From positions 1,319 through 28,495 of the forward strand of contig CAJTRO010000045.1 of NCBI GenBank assembly GCA_910579015.1: a stretch of 27,177 nucleotides of DNA, given 5' to 3'. The notes beneath the pieces were generated by a model that was not told the origin of the DNA, ran no database searches, and saw only the letters and a program-made list of their open reading frames with translations. Shown in pieces: positions 24,119-27,177 of this stretch (its first letter is position 1; every line of letters begins with the position of its first letter). This DNA is from an uncultured Dorea sp. (GTDB lineage: Bacteria > Bacillota_A > Clostridia > Lachnospirales > Lachnospiraceae). A program made the position numbers and the translations under genes.

Positions 24119-24960
24119 TGAAAAAAACAAAGAAAAGAACAGATAGAGTATGGGTTATCATTTTGACGGTTCTTTCTCTGTCATATGTATATCCGATTTT
24201 TATGATTCTGATTAATTCATTAAAAAAGGGAAGCGCCATAACAACATCTGGGGCATTTACCTTTCCGGCATCGGATAGTTTTGCAGGACTTGAGAATTAT
24301 GTAGATGCTGTGATGTCAAAAGGATTCTTGAAGAGTCTGGGATACAGTACAGTTATTACACTGACATCTATGGCTGCTATTTTAATATTCTGCCCTATGT
24401 GTGCATGGTTTATCACCCGAGTAGAAAACAGGTTGACAAAATTATTATATGTACTTTTTGTACTGTCTATGGTAGTTCCTTTTCAGATGGTTATGTTTAC
24501 ACTGTCTCAAACAGCAGATTGGCTGAAATTGAACACGCCCTGGAATATTTGGATAATATATTTGGGATTTGGTGCAGGGCTGGCAGTATTTATGTTCTGT
24601 GGATTTATGAAATCAATCCCTTTAGAGATTGAAGAGGCATCTTTAATTGATGGCTGTAATCCAATTCAGACTTTTTTTCAAGTGGTAGTCCCGATGTTGA
24701 AACCAACAATGGTGTCAGTAGGAATCTTAGAGGCTATGTGGCTGTGGAATGATTATCTTTTGCCGACGCTCGTTCTTGACATAAAGAAGTATAAGACGAT
24801 TCCAATGTTGATTCAGTACTTTCGTGGAAGTTATGGAAAGGTTGAGATGGGGCCGATGATGGCGTGTATTATGTTGACGGTTATTCCTATTATTATTGTT
24901 TATCTTCTTGGTCAGAAACATATCATTAAGGGTGTGGCGGCAGGAGCCGTAAAAGGATAG
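24118..24960 (+). CDS. Sugar ABC transporter permease, MalG-like
   Basis: 280 residues with six membrane helices and a positively charged N-terminus (KKTKKRTDR). The EAA loop reads EEASLIDGCN (from E172), then FFQVVVPMLKP. It has the short MalG/UgpE form of the sugar permease pair. AAGGAGG precedes the start within the end of the first permease gene. It is the last gene of the AT-rich locus; no ATPase gene follows, and I see no clear intrinsic terminator after the stop. Confidence 0.93.
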   Translation: MKKTKKRTDRVWVIILTVLSLSYVYPIFMILINSLKKGSAITTSGAFTFPASDSFAGLENYVDAVMSKGFLKSLGYSTVITLTSMAAILIFCPMCAWFITRVENRLTKLLYVLFVLSMVVPFQMVMFTLSQTADWLKLNTPWNIWIIYLGFGAGLAVFMFCGFMKSIPLEIEEASLIDGCNPIQTFFQVVVPMLKPTMVSVGILEAMWLWNDYLLPTLVLDIKKYKTIPMLIQYFRGSYGKVEMGPMMACIMLTVIPIIIVYLLGQKHIIKGVAAGAVKG

Positions 24961-25183
24961 GTATGTAAGCGTAACAGGAAACTATGGCGATTGCCGCAAC
25001 AATCACAGGGGAGATGAGGACAGAGACGATTTCGATACAGCAAGAGGTTGCAGTATTTTTCCGGCGGCATTATAATAGTCTGTAAAGAATGATCTGGATG
25101 GCGGCCGCGTCACAGCATATGTTCATGTGCCGCGTCCTGCTATCCAAGATAGACGTTATCGTTTTATCCGCAGGGGGAAAATA
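24961..25183 (+). other. Intergenic region with MATE promoter and leader
   Basis: About 85 bases without recognisable signals come first, then the promoter at 25048-25076 and a leader of about 100 bases. The leader can form a hairpin, CGCGTCACA (25106-25114) with TGTGCCGCG (25126-25134), with one mismatch. No known riboswitch core was recognised. Confidence 0.4.
25048..25076 (+). promoter_or_regulatory. Sigma-A promoter of the MATE transporter gene
   Basis: TTGCAG at 25048-25053 and TATAAT at 25071-25076 are 17 bases apart. The -10 box is perfect and the -35 box has 4 of 6 matches. Transcription would begin near 25083, so the MATE gene is expressed separately from the starch locus. Confidence 0.75.
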
Positions 25184-26521
25184 ATGGCAACAGATTTTGC
25201 AGGCAGTTCTGTATCAAAAAATATTATCTCACAGGCGGTTCCGCTGATCATGGCGCAGATTGTCCAGATCCTCTATAATGTGGTAGACCGTGTATATATC
25301 GGACATCTGCCGGGATCGGACGGCCTGGCGCTGACCGGGATCGGCCTGTCTTTTCCTGTTATCACACTGGTTATGGCGTTCACGCAGCTCTTCGGGGCGG
25401 GAGGTACGCCTTTATTTTCTATGGCGCGGGGAGCGAAAGAAGAGAGACAGGCGGAGAAGATCATGGGCAATGCGTTCTCCATGCTGCTAAGATGCGCGGT
25501 CGTCCTGTTCCTGTTCTGTTATCTGCTCCGCCGGCCGATCCTGTTTTTGTTCGGGGCCAGTGAGGAGTCTTTTGTCTATGCCGACGCATACTTGAAGATA
25601 TACTTGTTTGGGACAGTGTTTTCCATGATCTCGGCAGGAATGAACGGGTATATCAATGCGCAGGGATTTCCCGGGACGGGGATGCTTACGACGATCATCG
25701 GGGCGGTGCTGAACCTGATCCTTGATCCGGTCTTTATCTTTGTATTTCATATGGGAGTGTCAGGAGCGGCGCTGGCTACGGTCATCAGCCAGATGGTGTC
25801 GGCTCTGTGGGTGGTGCGGTTCCTTACAGGTCCAAAGGCGGTTCTGCATATCAGGAGAGAATATTTAAGGATTGACTGGAAGCTGGTCAGGCAGATCGCG
25901 TCGCTGGGGCTGTCCGGGTTCATCATGCAGTCTACAAATTGTCTTGTGAGTATAGTGTGCAATACAACGCTTCGGGATTATGGCGGGGATCTGTACGTGG
26001 GGGTTATGACGGTGATCAATTCGATCCGGGAAGTGCTGACGCTTCCGGTCCATGGCTTCACCAGCGGATCGCAGCCGGTGCTTGGCTATGATTATGGGGC
26101 GAAGCGTTTTGAGCGGGTTCGAAGCGGGATCCGGTTTACGACCGTTGTGGGGATAAGCTATACGATTCTGGCGTGGGCGGCAGTCATCCTGTCTCCACGT
26201 CTGTTGTTATCTGTATTTACGAATAATAAGGAAATGCTCGATGCGGGGCAGGAGGCGTTGAATCTGTACTTCATGGGCTTTTGCTTTATGGCGTTCCAGT
26301 TCTGCGGGCAGTGTGCGTTTGTGGCGCTTGGGCGGTCGAAGCAGGCCGTGTTCTTCTCGCTTCTGAGAAAAGCAGTTATTGTGGCGCCTCTTACGGTCCT
26401 TCTGCCCCGGCTGGGGCTTGGAGTGCACGGAGTATTTCTTGCCGAGCCCGTCTCCAATGTGATCGGCGGGAGCTCCTGTTTCATAGCGATGTATCTGCAA
26501 GTATACCGGAAGCAGCTCTGA
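25184..26521 (+). CDS. MATE family efflux transporter
   Basis: 445 residues from ATG 25184, with AGGGGGA upstream; the frame stays open back to 25127 but that region lacks a ribosome site. Twelve membrane helices form two similar halves. MATE signatures: PLIMAQIVQILYNVVDRVYIGHL in the first helix pair, GAGGTPLFSMARGAKEE, and YINAQGFPGTGML followed by GAVLNLILDPVFIFVF. In the second half, SGFIMQSTNCLVSIV and the GFTSGSQPVLGYDYGAKRF segment fit as well. Members export cationic drugs, dyes or metabolites in exchange for sodium or protons; the substrate here is unknown. The gene is much richer in GC than the starch locus just before it. An insertion sequence begins within a few bases of its stop codon. 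Confidence 0.93.
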   Translation: MATDFAGSSVSKNIISQAVPLIMAQIVQILYNVVDRVYIGHLPGSDGLALTGIGLSFPVITLVMAFTQLFGAGGTPLFSMARGAKEERQAEKIMGNAFSMLLRCAVVLFLFCYLLRRPILFLFGASEESFVYADAYLKIYLFGTVFSMISAGMNGYINAQGFPGTGMLTTIIGAVLNLILDPVFIFVFHMGVSGAALATVISQMVSALWVVRFLTGPKAVLHIRREYLRIDWKLVRQIASLGLSGFIMQSTNCLVSIVCNTTLRDYGGDLYVGVMTVINSIREVLTLPVHGFTSGSQPVLGYDYGAKRFERVRSGIRFTTVVGISYTILAWAAVILSPRLLLSVFTNNKEMLDAGQEALNLYFMGFCFMAFQFCGQCAFVALGRSKQAVFFSLLRKAVIVAPLTVLLPRLGLGVHGVFLAEPVSNVIGGSSCFIAMYLQVYRKQL

Positions 26522-26543
26522 CGCTTAAAAAAATTTTCACAAA

Positions 26544-26631
26544 AAAACCTCCCATTTTATGGGAAAATGCGAGATAATAGAATTAACCACAAAACTATTT
26601 TTTCGCACACCCATAAAAGAGAGGAGGTTTT
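26544..26631 (+). promoter_or_regulatory. Anti-Shine-Dalgarno pairing in the transposase leader
   Basis: AAAACCTCC at 26544-26552 is the exact complement of GGAGGTTTT at 26623-26631, which contains the transposase ribosome site. A transcript entering from outside would fold and hide the site, while a transcript starting inside would not. This kind of protection against read-through is known for IS10 and IS50. Confidence 0.5.
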
Positions 26632-26634
26632 ACA

Positions 26635-27177
26635 ATGAAGCAAGAATAAAAATCAGAAGGAAAGAAGCCAGAGAACACCTGGAACAGTTTCACCTTGCCT
26701 GTGAATTAACTAAGCTGATCAGGCACTGTTTCCCAGAACTTTTGCCATTATTAAAACAAGTCCCAGATCCCCGGCATCAGAGTTATATCACATACCCTGG
26801 TGTGATACTTCTTATGACTCGTATTCTTTCTTCTCTATTTTACATCAACAGTATGCGCAAGGCAAGCGAAGAATTCAATTCAGAGAAAATGATAAAAAAT
26901 ATCTGGCTGTTATGCAAAGAAGAGCCTGCCGTGGAGGAACTGCCTTATTGGGAAACCATCAACCGGTATCTGGAACGGCTGGAGCCGGAAAACCTGCAGG
27001 AAGTCATTCATTGTCTGTGCCGCAGGCTGCTGCGCAGCCGGGCATTTGAAGATATGCGCATAAGGGGAAAATACTGGCAGGTTATCATAGACGGGACGCA
27101 GCTTTACAGCACCCAGAGGGAATTAGATGGGAAGAGCCTGCACCGGACGCATAACAGAGGGACAGAAAAAGAATACC
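26635..27177 (+). pseudogene. DDE transposase, 3' cut by window end, probable one-base frameshift at the start
   Basis: From about 26646 to the edge one frame reads as a transposase: IKIRRKEAREHLEQF, LTKLIRHCFPELLPLLKQV, SYITYPGVILLMTRILSSLF, SMRKASEEFNSEKM, ELPYWETINRYLERLEPENL, then RIRGKYWQVIIDGTQLYS, where the Asp of DGT (27090-27092) is the likely first catalytic residue. The rest of the catalytic core lies outside. The strong AGGAGG site at 26622 serves ATG 26635, but that frame stops after four codons (MKQE). Adding one A after CAA would give MKQRIKIRRKEAREH and join the frames. An ATG in the transposase frame at 26559 has no ribosome site. So this copy is either frameshifted or misassembled. 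Confidence 0.75.

Larger units (their letters stand above)
26530..27177 (+). mobile_element. Insertion sequence, left part (runs past the window end)
   Basis: After the MATE stop at 26521 comes an A/T-rich stretch, a palindrome TCCCAT-TTT-ATGGGA at about 26550-26564, and a transposase frame that is open to the window edge. The exact left terminus cannot be fixed without the right end or a second copy. The element family appears to be a DDE transposase group common in Firmicutes (IS4-like or unclassified). Confidence 0.7.

Noticed and set aside
24963..24976. Catabolite-repression (cre) site TGTAAGCGTAACA after the last permease
   Set aside because: The right half does not fit the consensus, the spacing is one base short, and the position downstream of the operon makes no sense for its control.
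26281..26577. 98-codon frame overlapping the end of the MATE gene
   Set aside because: It is an out-of-frame shadow of the MATE gene, rich in Cys/Ala/Arg, and runs into the insertion sequence without coding character.
1..27177. CRISPR array, tRNA or rRNA genes
   Set aside because: No regularly spaced repeats, no cloverleaf with a TTCRA-type arm and no conserved rRNA segments were noticed while reading the + strand; subtle cases could escape an unaided reading.

Overview
The window looks like a chromosomal segment of a gut-type Lachnospiraceae (Clostridia). I infer this from the protein families: a CD3324-type helix-turn-helix protein, a YesM/YesN two-component pair, a lipoprotein-coupled hybrid kinase, a sortase-anchored GH13 amylase with an SPQTG motif, and GGAGG-type ribosome sites throughout. 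No RNA gene and no CRISPR array was seen. Almost every gene is on the + strand. No database search was possible, so family names rest on recognised motifs.

Region 1 (1-4434) holds mixed small genes: a broken acetyltransferase that enters from the left edge, a histidine phosphatase, a cyclophilin-like protein that lacks two catalytic residues, a GltS-like membrane carrier, a DUF2200 protein and a DUF1801 protein with a zinc-ribbon-like start. Region 2 (4435-8876) is a two-gene sensory unit: an RbsB-like sugar-binding lipoprotein and a large PAS/HisKA/HATPase/REC/REC hybrid kinase. It has an extended -10 promoter and no transporter genes. Region 3 (8877-11411) pairs an ion antiporter of the ArsB/NhaD (CitMHS) superfamily with a cytidylate-kinase-like protein. 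Region 4 (11412-13363) is a 362-base leader and three small genes: two uncharacterised proteins flanking a CD3324-type DNA-binding protein. A strong hairpin terminator closes it.

Region 5 (13364-24960) is visibly more AT-rich and reads as a starch or alpha-glucan utilisation locus: a response regulator (AraC type, broken by a frameshift), a YesM-type sensor kinase, a membrane-tethered solute-binding protein, a large cell-wall-anchored alpha-amylase, and a solute-binding lipoprotein with two sugar permeases. The amylase would cut starch at the surface and the ABC system would import the oligosaccharides. No ATPase gene is present, so a shared MsmK-like ATPase elsewhere is likely. The tethered binding protein next to the kinase suggests sugar sensing through a protein partner, as in the XylFII-LytS system of Clostridium beijerinckii.

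Region 6 (24961-27177) returns to GC-rich sequence: a MATE efflux pump with a near-consensus promoter, then the left part of an insertion sequence that starts just after the MATE stop and runs off the right edge. Its transposase appears to carry a one-base frameshift near the start codon, and its ribosome site can pair with an upstream anti-Shine-Dalgarno sequence.

The most interesting points are the two independent kinases that are each paired with a solute-binding protein, the composition-shifted amylase locus with a broken regulator, the His-to-Leu change in the amylase active-site region, the antiporter/kinase-like pair, and the uncharacterised three-gene cluster at 11.8-13.3 kb.
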